A DNA stretch of 64,000 bases, from assembly GCF_002563895.1 (NCBI RefSeq), contig NZ_PDJB01000001.1, positions 603,501-667,500 of the forward strand, in the 5' to 3' direction. Positions 19,302-30,129 of this stretch are shown one piece after another. How positions within the stretch are numbered: the first letter of the stretch is position 1; every line of letters starts with the position of its first letter. The position numbers and the translations under genes are program-made. This DNA is from Pseudomonas lurida. GTDB lineage: Bacteria > Pseudomonadota > Gammaproteobacteria > Pseudomonadales > Pseudomonadaceae. Below the pieces are notes generated by a model. The model ran no database searches and was not told the origin of the DNA. It saw only the letters and a program-made list of their open reading frames with translations.

Positions 19302-19481
19302 GCGTCTGCATGTTTGATTCGGCAGGCGTGACAGGTTTTTCGAGGAAAGTGCCCGACGAGGCCGTTTGCAGGCCGTTCGTCACTTCGCTCTTGCGCGTGG
19401 TTTATGCAGGGGGCGGGTATTTTCTGCTTCACTCAAGGCTCGGCCGAGGGCTGGCCGCCCGGATCAAAGGGGAATGGCGTA

Positions 19482-20669
19482 ATGGCAACGGTAGACCGCT
19501 GGCTGCTGCCAGATGGCATCGAAGAAGTACTGCCACCAGAAGCTGCGCGCATTGAAGTAGCGCGTCGCCAGGTGTTGGATCTGTTCCAGAGCTGGGGTTA
19601 CGAGTTTGTCGTGACCCCTCATATCGAGTACCTGGAATCCCTGCTGACCGGCGCGGGCCAGGACCTGGATCTGCGCACCTTCAAGGTCATCGACCCGCAA
19701 TCGGGCCGGCAAATGGGTTTCCGTGCCGACATCACGCCGCAAGTGGCGCGCATCGATGCGCACACCCTGCGCCGAGAAGGTCCTAGCCGCCTGTGCTACG
19801 CCGGCAGCGTGCTGCATGCACAGCCGCGTGCGTTGTCGTCATCCCGTAGCCCGATCCAGTTGGGCGCCGAGTTGTACGGCGATGCCAGCCCGAGCAGTGA
19901 CGTCGAAGTGATCAGCTTGATGCTGGCCATGCTGCAACTGGCCGATGTGCCAGATGTCCACATGGACCTGGGTCACGTCGGTATCTACCGTGGCCTGGCC
20001 CGTGCGGCCGGTTTGTCCGGTGAGGTGGAGCAGCAGTTGTTCGATGCCCTGCAACGCAAGGCCATTGACGAAGTCATCGCCCTGACCGTTGGCGTGCCCG
20101 CCGATCTGGCCGACATGCTGCGTGCGCTGGTGAACCTGTGTGGCGGTCGCGAAGTGCTGGTCGCTGCCCGTGAGCGCCTGGCCAATGCGCCGGCGCCGGT
20201 GCTGGCCGCACTGGACGACGTGCTGGCGATTGCCGAACAGTTGTCGGCGCGCTTCCCTGAGTTGCCGTTGTACTTTGACCTGGGTGAGTTGCGTGGCTAC
20301 CACTACCACACCGGTGTGGTATTTGCCGTGTTTGTACCGGGTGTTGGCCAAGCCATCGCCCAAGGCGGTCGTTATGACGATATCGGCGCCGACTTCGGTC
20401 GTGCGCGTCCGGCCACCGGCTTTTCCACCGATTTGAAAACCCTGGTGACCCTGGGGCGTGCTGAGGTCGAGCTACCGTCTGGTGGCATCTGGATGCCCGA
20501 CAGTACGGACGCAGCACTCTGGCAGCAGGTTTGCCAGTTGCGCAGTGAGGGTCAGCGTGTTGTCCAGGCCTTGCCTGGACAACCATTGGCCGCCGCCCGT
20601 GAAGCGGACTGCGACCAACAATTGATTCTGCAGAACGGGCTTTGGCAAGTATCGCCACTGGCTTCTTGA
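19482..20669 (+). CDS. hisZ: ATP phosphoribosyltransferase regulatory subunit HisZ
   Basis: HisZ is a catalytically inactive histidyl-tRNA synthetase relative that pairs with short-form HisG to make and regulate the first histidine-pathway enzyme. The 395-residue protein starts [19 protein letters not shown] and keeps the class II synthetase fold, with [12 protein letters not shown] and a late [18 protein letters not shown] segment, but lacks the anticodon-binding domain. The ATG at 19482 has a GGGGAA site; an upstream in-frame extension of 26 codons has no such support. purA follows after 54 bases. Confidence 0.94.
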   Translation: MATVDRWLLPDGIEEVLPPEAARIEVARRQVLDLFQSWGYEFVVTPHIEYLESLLTGAGQDLDLRTFKVIDPQSGRQMGFRADITPQVARIDAHTLRREGPSRLCYAGSVLHAQPRALSSSRSPIQLGAELYGDASPSSDVEVISLMLAMLQLADVPDVHMDLGHVGIYRGLARAAGLSGEVEQQLFDALQRKAIDEVIALTVGVPADLADMLRALVNLCGGREVLVAARERLANAPAPVLAALDDVLAIAEQLSARFPELPLYFDLGELRGYHYHTGVVFAVFVPGVGQAIAQGGRYDDIGADFGRARPATGFSTDLKTLVTLGRAEVELPSGGIWMPDSTDAALWQQVCQLRSEGQRVVQALPGQPLAAAREADCDQQLILQNGLWQVSPLAS

Positions 20670-22013
<1,344 letters not shown>

Positions 22014-22034
22014 TAAGCTGTTGATGTAAAAAGC

Positions 22035-22058
22035 AAAGGGCTCCTTCGGGAGCCCTTT
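22035..22058 (+). terminator. Intrinsic terminator after purA
   Basis: A ten-pair stem AAAGGGCTCC/GGAGCCCTTT closes a TTCG tetraloop, a very stable form. The downstream tract is short of U but the structure is typical of Pseudomonas terminators. Confidence 0.85.
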
Positions 22059-22152
22059 GTCGTTTCTGCCGCCCGAGCGGCACGACCCTTGCTTCGGTTC
22101 TCTCTTTCGCGGTGCTATCAAATTAATGGCACCCGTGGTGGAGGGATTACCG

Positions 22153-24087
22153 ATGTCTGCCGTTCTCTCATTGTTACAAAGTCGTCTGTTGCGGCCGGTG
22201 TTCGTTACCCTAGGTATCGCTCTTTTGGTGCAAGTGCTGGTGGCGGTTGCCCTCACACGCAGCACGGTCACAGCGCTGGAAGCTGATTTGGGCAATCGCC
22301 TGGGTATCGATAGCCAGAAACTGTCTGGCGAACTGGCGCAGGCTGGCAAGGAAGTCACGTCCAGTCTCGATAGCTTGTCTACGAGCACCCGTCAGCGCCT
22401 GACAGCCGGTCTTTCGACCCGCTTGCAGGAAGAGCAGAAGCAACTGCGTGCGACCCTGGAAAAAGACCTGCAGGACTCCGCCAATGATATGGCGCAACTG
22501 CTGGCCTCGGTGGCACCCCGCGCCATGTGGGACAGCGACGTGCCGACGCTGTCGGAGTTCGCCCGGCGCGCGCAACGCAATCCCAATGTGCTGTTTGTGG
22601 TCTATGACGACGCGGCGGGTGAGCACCTGACCCGCTACCTGAATCGGGAAAACCCGATCAACCAGGCGCTGCTGGCAAAGGGCGCGGGTGACCGTGCCCT
22701 GGATAAAGTGCTGGACGCGGCCAAGAGCGATCCTGCTGTGTACTACGTCGAAGCCTCCATCAGCCCTAATGGAGTAGAGATCGGCAAGGTCCGCATGGGG
22801 GTTTCGACAGCGTCGGTTGAAGCCGACCTGCAAGCGCTCGACAAGCGTTTCGCCGCGCTGATCGCCAGCGGCGACCAACTGGTCGGCGACAGCCTCAAAG
22901 GTGCAGCGGCCGATAGCGCTGCCGCCATGGGCGCCCGTCTGCAATCTGCACAGGCCACCGCAACCCAGATGACGGCCAACACCACCAGCGCCGTCCAGGA
23001 CGCGGCTGGCACCTTGCGCTGGCGCATTGGCATGGGGCTCGCGCTGGTCGGTCTAGGCGTTTTGCTGTTGATAGCCATCGTGCTGGGGCGCCGGGTCGTC
23101 AACCGCCTGAAGCTGCTGATTGCGGCCATGGATGACTTGGCGGCGGGCGAGGGCGACCTCACTAAACGCGTGCAGATCAGCAGCAAGGACGAAATTGGCG
23201 ACATGGCTTCGGCCGTCAATCGCTTTGTGGATAAGTTGCAGCCGATTGTGCGTGAGGCGGGGGATGTGGCCCAGCGTACCGGCGTGGAAATCGGTGCCAT
23301 GACCTTGCGCAATGCCGGTGCTGACGCGGCGGCTGGGTTGCAGCGCGATGAAGTGGCCGAAAGCTTGCGCGCACTGTCGCAAATGGCCGACGAGGCGCAG
23401 GCCGAAAGCCATGCGATGCAAGCGGCGTTGCAGCAGGTGGTGGATATTCGTCAGGCCACGGATGAGAACTCGCGCACTTCAGCCGAAGTGGGCAGCCTGA
23501 TCGAGGCGTTGGCCGGCCAGGTGCAGGCAGGCTCACAGGTCATCGAGCGCCTGGCCCAGCAAAGCGAGCAGATCGAGGTGGTGCTGACTGTGATTCACGG
23601 CATCGCCGAGCAAACCAACCTGCTGGCGCTCAATGCGGCCATCGAAGCGGCGCGTGCCGGCGAAACCGGGCGCGGCTTTGCCGTGGTGGCAGACGAAGTG
23701 CGGGCGCTGGCGAGCAAGACGCAAAGCTCCACGGGGGATATCCAGGCGCATATCGTGGCGTTGCAGCAAGGTGCGCGGGAGGCGGTGGAAACCATCGGCA
23801 AGGCCGGGCGCCAGGCCAGCGAAGGCTTGCTGGTTCTGCGCGATAGCGTGCGTTTGCAGCAGACGGTGCAGGCTTCGGTGGAGCAAGTGCATGCGGCGAT
23901 AGGCTTGGCCACGCGCGCGGCCGAGCATCAGGCCCAGGGCGCGCATGCGGTGCGTGGGCGGGTGGAGGTGATCCACGCCCAGGCCGAGCGTGCGGCGCAG
24001 GCGGTGGTGGAGACTACCGCCAGTGGCAAGGTGCTGGATGGGTTGGCGGCGCAGTTGAAGGCGAGCCTGGGGCAGTTCCGGGCATAG
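22153..24087 (+). CDS. Methyl-accepting chemotaxis protein
   Basis: This 644-residue transmembrane chemoreceptor has an N-terminal membrane helix (about 14-36), a helical periplasmic ligand domain of roughly 270 residues that I cannot assign to a named fold, a second helix (about 300-320), a HAMP domain (about 322-375) with [14 protein letters not shown], and the signalling domain. The hairpin tip reads [20 protein letters not shown] followed by [17 protein letters not shown], the CheA/CheW contact. The ligand is not deducible. A GGAGGG ribosome site supports the ATG at 22153 over earlier in-frame codons that overlap the purA terminator. No other chemotaxis genes adjoin it. Confidence 0.92.
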   Translation: MSAVLSLLQSRLLRPVFVTLGIALLVQVLVAVALTRSTVTALEADLGNRLGIDSQKLSGELAQAGKEVTSSLDSLSTSTRQRLTAGLSTRLQEEQKQLRATLEKDLQDSANDMAQLLASVAPRAMWDSDVPTLSEFARRAQRNPNVLFVVYDDAAGEHLTRYLNRENPINQALLAKGAGDRALDKVLDAAKSDPAVYYVEASISPNGVEIGKVRMGVSTASVEADLQALDKRFAALIASGDQLVGDSLKGAAADSAAAMGARLQSAQATATQMTANTTSAVQDAAGTLRWRIGMGLALVGLGVLLLIAIVLGRRVVNRLKLLIAAMDDLAAGEGDLTKRVQISSKDEIGDMASAVNRFVDKLQPIVREAGDVAQRTGVEIGAMTLRNAGADAAAGLQRDEVAESLRALSQMADEAQAESHAMQAALQQVVDIRQATDENSRTSAEVGSLIEALAGQVQAGSQVIERLAQQSEQIEVVLTVIHGIAEQTNLLALNAAIEAARAGETGRGFAVVADEVRALASKTQSSTGDIQAHIVALQQGAREAVETIGKAGRQASEGLLVLRDSVRLQQTVQASVEQVHAAIGLATRAAEHQAQGAHAVRGRVEVIHAQAERAAQAVVETTASGKVLDGLAAQLKASLGQFRA

Positions 24088-24107
24088 TGTTGCCTGCCAA
24101 GGCCTCT

Positions 24108-24169
24108 TCGCAGGCACGCCAGCTGCCCCATTGGATGCATTCCAAATGGGCTGGCTGGCGTGCCTGCGA
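24108..24169. repeat. Paired REP-like palindrome, class B variant
   Basis: Arms reading TCGCAGGCACGCCAGCTGCC and its inverted relative meet at a TGGATGCATTCCA-like centre. It lies between the convergent chemoreceptor and iron permease genes. The arms carry a CACGCCAG variant rather than the usual class B core. Confidence 0.75.
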
Positions 24170-24177
24170 TAGCGGTT

Positions 24178-25743
24178 TCAGCGGCTCAGGTACATCCGCG
24201 TTGTCAGCAAATACACCGGCAACCCCGACACCAGAATCAATAGCGCCGCATAGGGCGCCGCCGCCGCGAATTCCACATTCGAGGTATGTGCCCACACCGC
24301 GGTTGCCAAGGTGTTCAGCCCCGTCGGGCTCAGCAGCAGCGTGGCGGTCAATTCCTTCATCGCATCCAGGAACACCAGTGCAAACGCCGCGCCCAATGCT
24401 GGAAAGATGATCGGCAGCGTCACCCGGCAAAACGCGCTGAACGAGGAGGCCCCCAGCGTGCGTGCGGCTTCTTCCAATTGTGGGGCGGCCTTGTTCAGTG
24501 CTGTGCGAATCGGCGCCTGGGCCAGAGGCAGGAACAGCAACGCATAGGCAATCAACAGCAGCGCCGAGGTCTGGTACAGCGCCGGCACGTAATGCAGCGC
24601 GAAGTAGACCAGTGTCAGCGCAATCACCAGGCCGGGCAGTGCATGCAGCAGGTACGGCAAGCGTTCAGCCCAGAGTGCCAGTTGGCCTTTGTAGCGCACC
24701 ACCAGCAGTCCCACCGGCACCGCCAGTACCAGGCACAGTGCGGCGCCACCCAGCGACAGTGCCAGCGAAGACAGCAGCGCCTCCCCGATCTCGGCCACCG
24801 GGAACGCAGCCGACGAACCGACTGCCAGCCAATACCCGAGCATGCCCAGGGGGATGCCGCTGCCGATGATCGCGAGTGCCAGGCAGTACACTTGGCCCAG
24901 TGGAGTCCATTTGCCCAGTCGTACCTGCTCGGCGTGGCGGGCCGCGCCCTGGCCGATGCGTACATGCCGGCCCTTGCCGCGCACGCGCAACTCCAGCCAC
25001 AGCAATGTCAGGCACATCACCAGCAGTACCGCCGACAGCATCGCGGCGTTGGCATTGCTGAATTCCAGTTCGAATTGCTGGTAGATCGCAGTGGTAAACG
25101 TCTGCAGGCCGATGATCGACAGTGCGCCGAATTCCACCAGCATGTGCAGGGCGATCAATAGTGCCCCGGCCAATAGCGACGGCCACAGCAGCGGCAATGT
25201 AATGCGAAAGAATACGCCCCAGCGGTTCAGTCCCAGGGTGCGGGCCGACTCTTCCAGGGACGGGTCGAGATTGCGCAGTGTCGCCGCGACCGGCAAAAAC
25301 ACCAGCGGGTATTTGGACAGGCTCATCACCAGGATGGCGCCGCCAAGCCCTTCGAAACTGGCGCTCAGTGACACCCAGGTAAAGCTGCTGACAAACGCGG
25401 GTACCGCAAACGGCAGGCACAGGATCACACCCCAGATGCGCCGCCCCGGCAGGTTGCTGCGTTCCAGCAACCAGGCCAGCGACAAGCCAATCACGCCACA
25501 CGCCACCGTCACCCCGACCATCAACGCCAAGGTGTTGCGCAGCAACCCGAACACATAGGGCCGCCACAGCAGGTGCACCGCCTCTGCCCAGCCGGCTTGC
25601 CAGGCCTTGAGCCCGACATACGCCAGTGGCAGCAGGCTCAAGCCCACCAGCAACACCACGGGAAGCAACAGCCAGATCGAAGGGCGCTTGCGCCTTGGGC
25701 TTAAACCCCTGCGCAAGGCGGGGGCGGGTAGCGGTGGGTTCAT
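24178..25743 (-). CDS. Iron(III) ABC transporter permease (FbpB/SfuB type, fused)
   Basis: This 521-residue inner-membrane permease has about twelve hydrophobic helices and two internal BPD_transp_1 repeats. Each repeat carries an EAA-type loop: LEESARTLGLNRWGVFFRITLP around residue 165 and LEEAARTLGASSFSAFCRVTLP around residue 425. Such duplicated permeases serve ferric-iron binding-protein systems. The start overlaps the stop of the substrate-binding gene by one base. No ATPase gene lies nearby, so the transporter must use one encoded elsewhere. Substrate is inferred from the partner. Confidence 0.9.
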   Translation of the reverse strand: MNPPLPAPALRRGLSPRRKRPSIWLLLPVVLLVGLSLLPLAYVGLKAWQAGWAEAVHLLWRPYVFGLLRNTLALMVGVTVACGVIGLSLAWLLERSNLPGRRIWGVILCLPFAVPAFVSSFTWVSLSASFEGLGGAILVMSLSKYPLVFLPVAATLRNLDPSLEESARTLGLNRWGVFFRITLPLLWPSLLAGALLIALHMLVEFGALSIIGLQTFTTAIYQQFELEFSNANAAMLSAVLLVMCLTLLWLELRVRGKGRHVRIGQGAARHAEQVRLGKWTPLGQVYCLALAIIGSGIPLGMLGYWLAVGSSAAFPVAEIGEALLSSLALSLGGAALCLVLAVPVGLLVVRYKGQLALWAERLPYLLHALPGLVIALTLVYFALHYVPALYQTSALLLIAYALLFLPLAQAPIRTALNKAAPQLEEAARTLGASSFSAFCRVTLPIIFPALGAAFALVFLDAMKELTATLLLSPTGLNTLATAVWAHTSNVEFAAAAPYAALLILVSGLPVYLLTTRMYLSR

Positions 25744-26768
25744 CAGTTCAGGCCAACGTCACGTTCCAGGTCCAGGGCTTCTTCGGCGTTGCCAAGGTCC
25801 GCTGGGGTGACTTTCGGCGGCTGCAGCTCGTTGAAAGGCTTGAGGCCGCGGTTGGATTCCATGCCTTTGCGCAACGGGTATTCGGCCGAGGTGTTGGTGA
25901 TCACGCGCTGGCCCTCTTCACTGGCCATGAATGCCAGCAGTTGCTGGGCTTCCTTGGGGTGCTTGCTGGATTTGAGCGCTGCAGCCGAAGACACTGTGAT
26001 CAAGCCGCCGGCGTCGCCGTTGGTGAAGTAGTGCAGCTGGGAATCCAGGTTGGTTTTTTCTTTCTTCAGGGCGAACCAGTAGTAATTGTTCACCAGTACA
26101 GTGGCGACCTCGCCGTTTTCCACGGCTTTTAGGGCGACCATGTTGTTGCTGTATACCTTGCCGAAAGCGCGCAGGCCGGTCAGCCATTCTTCGGCGGCTT
26201 CGCGGCCGTGCAGCTTGATGATCGCCACGGCCTGTTCCTGGAACGCGCCACTGGTAGGCACGAAGCCCACTTTGCCTTGCCACTCGGGGCCGGCGAAATC
26301 CAGCACTGATTTCGGCAGGTCTTTTTCAGCAATCAGCTTCGGGTTGAACGCCACAACGCGGGTACGTGCGGTCACGCCCATCCAGTCGCCATTGGCGCCC
26401 ACGTAGTCCTTGGGCAATACATCGAGGGTGCTGGCGTCGATCTTGGCCAGCAGCCCTTGCTCGCCGAGCTTGTTGAGCGGTGGCGACTCTTCGGTGTAGA
26501 TCACATCGGCAGGGGAGCGGTCACCTTCTTCGACGACCTGGCTGGCCAACTGGTTGCTGCTGCCTTTGCGCACGTTGACGTGGATGCCGGTCTTGGCTTC
26601 GAAGGCCTTGGCGAGTTCATCGCCGACTTCCTTGTGCTGGCCGTTGTACAGGGTCAGGGAAACCTTGTCGGCGCAATAGGCGCTGGGAGAGATCAGGGTC
26701 AGGCCGAGCAGAGTGATGGTCAGGCCACGCAGAAGGGATGTCTTGAGACGGGTATCGCGGATCATCAT
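25743..26768 (-). CDS. Iron(III) ABC transporter periplasmic binding protein (FbpA-like)
   Basis: This 341-residue exported protein has a basic, hydrophobic signal peptide ending near AYCAD (about residue 33) and a mature type II periplasmic fold. It has the LTLYNGQHKEV opening and an adjacent Tyr pair in VLVNNYYWFALKK, the residues that bind ferric iron in FbpA proteins. GAGGA precedes the double ATG. Upstream on its strand, GATAAA-type hexamers (26800-26820) weakly resemble a Fur operator, but the match is poor. It is the first gene of the two-gene operon. Confidence 0.9.
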   Translation of the reverse strand: MMIRDTRLKTSLLRGLTITLLGLTLISPSAYCADKVSLTLYNGQHKEVGDELAKAFEAKTGIHVNVRKGSSNQLASQVVEEGDRSPADVIYTEESPPLNKLGEQGLLAKIDASTLDVLPKDYVGANGDWMGVTARTRVVAFNPKLIAEKDLPKSVLDFAGPEWQGKVGFVPTSGAFQEQAVAIIKLHGREAAEEWLTGLRAFGKVYSNNMVALKAVENGEVATVLVNNYYWFALKKEKTNLDSQLHYFTNGDAGGLITVSSAAALKSSKHPKEAQQLLAFMASEEGQRVITNTSAEYPLRKGMESNRGLKPFNELQPPKVTPADLGNAEEALDLERDVGLN

Positions 26769-26908
26769 CCGGGGTTTTCCTCACTTGAGTGCAACAAATC
26801 ATTGCAAGGATAAACGATAAAGTTTCTCAGGTGCGGACGCGGGGTCAAATCGACAGGAAAGTTTCCAGGCCAAACTTCCCAGGCGAGGTTTTTTAAACCC
26901 CGGAAACG

Positions 26909-26932
26909 AAAAAACCCGCTTTCGCGGGTTTG
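26909..26932 (-). terminator. Intrinsic terminator of the downstream tRNA-Leu copy
   Basis: On the minus strand AAACCCGC pairs with GCGGGTTT around a GAAA loop and runs into TTTTTT. It lies about 10 bases past the tRNA 3' end. Confidence 0.9.
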
Positions 26933-26941
26933 ATCTGAATT

Positions 26942-27028
26942 TGGTGCCCAGGAGAAGACTCGAACTTCCACGACCTTGCGATCACCAGCACCTGAAGCTG
27001 GCGTGTCTACCAATTTCACCACCTGGGC
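26942..27028 (-). tRNA. tRNA-Leu (CAG), copy 1
   Basis: The 87-base sequence including encoded CCA folds as a class II tRNA. The acceptor GCCCAGG pairs with CCTGGGC, and the anticodon stem CCAGC/GCTGG holds the loop TTCAGGT, giving anticodon CAG that reads CUG. A long variable arm follows (TGATCGCAAGGTCGT) and then the T-arm with GTTCGAGTC. Its sequence is the same as the second copy 239 bases upstream. Confidence 0.97.
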
Positions 27029-27062
27029 ATTATCAACAACGCTTGCGCTGTTGATGGAGCGA

Positions 27063-27091
27063 ACTATACGGAGGGCTTTTTGATCTGTAAA
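27063..27091 (-). promoter_or_regulatory. Sigma-70 promoter of tRNA-Leu copy 1
   Basis: On the minus strand TTTACA and TATAGT are separated by exactly 17 bases, 35-63 bases ahead of the tRNA 5' end. Confidence 0.8.
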
Positions 27092-27147
27092 CCCCTGATT
27101 CGAAAAAATAAATCAAGATTTACGTTAAAAATCAGAGGCCTGAAACG

Positions 27148-27171
27148 AAAAAACCCGCTTTCGCGGGTTTA
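27148..27171 (-). terminator. Intrinsic terminator of the upstream tRNA-Leu copy
   Basis: The same stem and U-run as at the other copy, again about 10 bases beyond the CCA end, so each tRNA is a complete transcription unit. Confidence 0.9.
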
Positions 27172-27180
27172 ATCTGAATT

Positions 27181-27267
27181 TGGTGCCCAGGAGAAGACTC
27201 GAACTTCCACGACCTTGCGATCACCAGCACCTGAAGCTGGCGTGTCTACCAATTTCACCACCTGGGC
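27181..27267 (-). tRNA. tRNA-Leu (CAG), copy 2
   Basis: The fold, anticodon CAG and encoded CCA are as in the other copy, with no difference that I can see across the 87 bases. The flanking promoter and terminator are also duplicated, with a few substitutions outside the tRNA. Confidence 0.97.
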
Positions 27268-27302
27268 ATTATCCGACAACGTTGCCGTCGTCGATGGCGC
27301 GC

Positions 27303-27331
27303 ACTATACGGAGGGGATTTTGAGCTGTAAA
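27303..27331 (-). promoter_or_regulatory. Sigma-70 promoter of tRNA-Leu copy 2
   Basis: TTTACA, a 17-base gap and TATAGT on the minus strand, followed by a GCGCGCC-rich discriminator. GC-rich discriminators are typical of stable-RNA promoters under stringent control. Confidence 0.8.
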
Positions 27332-27492
27332 GCCCTGCTATGAAAAAAGCCTGGAAAATTTCGCCAATGGTCGTGCAAGGTGCTCGCCGGGGGCTGCAAA
27401 GGGCTTTAAAAGGCTTGTTGACGTCTGAAATTTCCCGTTTCAATACGCGTATGCCAAACTAACCCGCATATAGACAAGGTGAAAACTCTCTA

Positions 27493-30129
27493 ATGGCCGA
27501 TTGGCAGTCCCTCGATCCCGAGGCCGCTCGTGAAGCGGAAAAATATGAAAACCCTATTCCTAGCCGTGAACTGATCCTGGCGCATCTCGCCGATCGGGGT
27601 TCGCCTGCTAGCCGCGAGCAGCTGGTTGAAGAGTTCGGTCTGACCACCGAAGACCAGCTCGAAGCCCTGCGCCGCCGCCTGCGCGCCATGGAGCGCGATG
27701 CTCAGTTGATCTACACCCGCCGTGGCACGTATGCGCCGGTAGACAAGCTCGACCTGATCCTGGGCCGCATTGCCGGTCACCGTGACGGGTTTGGCTTCCT
27801 TATCCCGGACGACGGCAGCGACGACCTGTTCATGAGCCCGGCGCAAATGCGCCTGGTGTTCGACGGCGACCGTGCCCTGGCCCGCGTTTCCGGCCTGGAC
27901 CGTCGTGGTCGCCGTGAAGGCGTGATCGTCGAAGTGGTTTCCCGTGGTCACGAGACCATCGTGGGCCGCTACTTCGAAGAAGGCGGCATCGGCTTTGTCG
28001 TACCGGATAATCCCAAGGTGCAGCAGGAAGTGCTGATCACCCCGGGCCGCAACGCCAACGCCAAGGTCGGTCAGTTCGTCGAGGTGAAAATCACCCACTG
28101 GCCAACCCCGCGCTTCCAGCCGCAGGGCGATGTGATCGAAGTGGTCGGCAACTACATGGCGCCGGGCATGGAAATCGATGTCGCGCTGCGGACCTACGAC
28201 ATTCCTCACGTATGGCCTGAAGCTGTCGTGAAAGAAGCGCGCAAGCTCAAGCCCGAAGTCGAAGAGAAGGACAAAGAGAAGCGCATCGACCTGCGCCATC
28301 TGCCGTTCGTCACCATCGACGGCGAAGACGCCCGCGACTTCGACGACGCGGTCTACTGCGAAGCCAAGCCGGGCAAGCTGCGCCTGTTCTCCGGTGGCTG
28401 GAAGTTGTTCGTGGCGATTGCCGACGTCTCCAGCTACGTGAAGATCGGTTCGGCCCTCGACAACGAAGCCCAGGTGCGTGGCAACTCGGTGTACTTCCCT
28501 GAGCGCGTGATTCCGATGCTGCCGGAAGAGTTGTCCAACGGCTTGTGCTCGTTGAATCCGAAAGTCGACCGTTTGGCCATGGTGTGCGAGATGACTATCT
28601 CGAAAACCGGCGAGATGACCGACTACCAGTTCTACGAAGCGGTGATCCACTCCCAGGCGCGCCTGACCTACAACAAGGTCAGCACCATCCTGGAGCAGCC
28701 GAAAACCAGCGAAGCGAAAGCCTTGCGCGGTGAGTACGGCCACGTCGTACCGCACCTCAAGCAGCTTTACGCGTTGTACAAGGTGCTGTTAGGCGCTCGT
28801 CACGTACGTGGCGCGATCGATTTTGAAACTCAGGAAACCCGGATTGTGTTCGGCTCCGAGCGCAAGATCGCGGCGATCACGCCGACCACTCGCAACGATG
28901 CGCACAAGCTGATCGAGGAATGCATGCTGGCGGCCAACGTGGCCACTGCTGAATTCCTGAAGAAGCACGAGATTCCCGCGCTCTACCGTGTGCACGATGG
29001 CCCGCCGCCGGAGCGCCTGGAGAAACTGCGCGCGTTCCTCGGTGAGCTCGGCCTGTCCCTGCACAAAGGCAAGGACGGCCCGACGCCGAAGGACTACCAG
29101 GCTCTGCTCGCCAGCATCAAGGACCGTCCGGATTACCACGTGATCCAGACCGTGATGCTGCGCTCCCTGAGCCAGGCGGTGTACAGCGCTGACAACCAGG
29201 GTCACTTCGGCCTGAATTACGAGGCGTACACCCACTTCACCTCGCCGATTCGCCGTTACCCGGACCTGCTCACGCACCGCGCGATCCGCAGCGTCATCCA
29301 TTCCAAGCAGAACACCCCGCACGTCAAGCGCGCCGGCGCCATGACCATTCCGAAGGCACGGATCTATCCGTACGACGAAGCGGCCCTGGAACAGTTGGGC
29401 GAGCAGTGCTCCATGAGCGAGCGCCGCGCCGACGAAGCCACCCGTGACGTGGTGAACTGGCTCAAGTGCGAGTTCATGAAGGATCGCGTGGGCGAGTCGT
29501 TCCCGGGTGTGATCACTGCCGTGACCGGCTTTGGTCTGTTTGTGGAGCTGACCGACATCTACGTCGAAGGCCTGGTGCACGTCACGGCCTTGCCGGGTGA
29601 CTACTACCACTTCGACCCTGTGCATCACCGCCTGGCGGGTGAGCGCACCGGTCGCAGCTTCCGCCTGGGTGACACCGTGGAAGTGCAGGTCATGCGCGTC
29701 GATCTCGACGAGCGCAAGATCGACTTCGGCATGCCCGACAAACCCGCAGAAGCGCCGGGCAGCCGCAAAAAGCGCGGCAGCGAAACCACGGCGCCGTCCT
29801 CGAAGGGCAAGGGCGCGCCTGCGAAAGCAGCGGTCGCCGAGCCTGCACCGGCCAAGGCCGGTCGCCGTTCGTCTGCCAAGGACAAGGCGCCTGAAGCCTA
29901 CCGCCCAAGCGACGCAGCGGCGAAAAACGCCGAACTGCGCAAGAGCCGCGAGTTGAAGCAACAGTTGCTCAACGAAGCCAAGAGCGGTGGTAAAGCGGCG
30001 TCTGGGGGAAAGTCCCAAGGGGCGGAAAAACCGTCGAGCAAGCCAAGTAAACACCGTAAAGGCCCGCCGAAAGCGGGTTCGGCTCCCGCGAAAAGCGGCG
30101 GGTCGCGCAAACCTAAGGCCAAGTCATGA
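27493..30129 (+). CDS. rnr: Ribonuclease R
   Basis: RNase R is a processive 3'-5' exoribonuclease that degrades structured RNA. The 878-residue protein has an N-terminal helix-turn-helix region, cold-shock RNA-binding domains (about 70-230), the RNB catalytic domain with the acidic cluster GEDARDFDDAVY (around residue 280), and an S1 domain with FPGVITAVTGFGLFVEL (around 675). The last 130 residues are a Lys/Ala/Ser/Pro-rich, low-complexity basic tail. AAGGTG serves as a modest ribosome site. rlmB overlaps its stop by four bases, the usual order. Confidence 0.96.
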   Translation: MADWQSLDPEAAREAEKYENPIPSRELILAHLADRGSPASREQLVEEFGLTTEDQLEALRRRLRAMERDAQLIYTRRGTYAPVDKLDLILGRIAGHRDGFGFLIPDDGSDDLFMSPAQMRLVFDGDRALARVSGLDRRGRREGVIVEVVSRGHETIVGRYFEEGGIGFVVPDNPKVQQEVLITPGRNANAKVGQFVEVKITHWPTPRFQPQGDVIEVVGNYMAPGMEIDVALRTYDIPHVWPEAVVKEARKLKPEVEEKDKEKRIDLRHLPFVTIDGEDARDFDDAVYCEAKPGKLRLFSGGWKLFVAIADVSSYVKIGSALDNEAQVRGNSVYFPERVIPMLPEELSNGLCSLNPKVDRLAMVCEMTISKTGEMTDYQFYEAVIHSQARLTYNKVSTILEQPKTSEAKALRGEYGHVVPHLKQLYALYKVLLGARHVRGAIDFETQETRIVFGSERKIAAITPTTRNDAHKLIEECMLAANVATAEFLKKHEIPALYRVHDGPPPERLEKLRAFLGELGLSLHKGKDGPTPKDYQALLASIKDRPDYHVIQTVMLRSLSQAVYSADNQGHFGLNYEAYTHFTSPIRRYPDLLTHRAIRSVIHSKQNTPHVKRAGAMTIPKARIYPYDEAALEQLGEQCSMSERRADEATRDVVNWLKCEFMKDRVGESFPGVITAVTGFGLFVELTDIYVEGLVHVTALPGDYYHFDPVHHRLAGERTGRSFRLGDTVEVQVMRVDLDERKIDFGMPDKPAEAPGSRKKRGSETTAPSSKGKGAPAKAAVAEPAPAKAGRRSSAKDKAPEAYRPSDAAAKNAELRKSRELKQQLLNEAKSGGKAASGGKSQGAEKPSSKPSKHRKGPPKAGSAPAKSGGSRKPKAKS

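Noticed and set aside
26795..26830. A Fur box before the ferric iron binding protein gene
   Set aside because: GATAAA-like hexamers occur, but the 19-base consensus is matched too poorly to list as a site.
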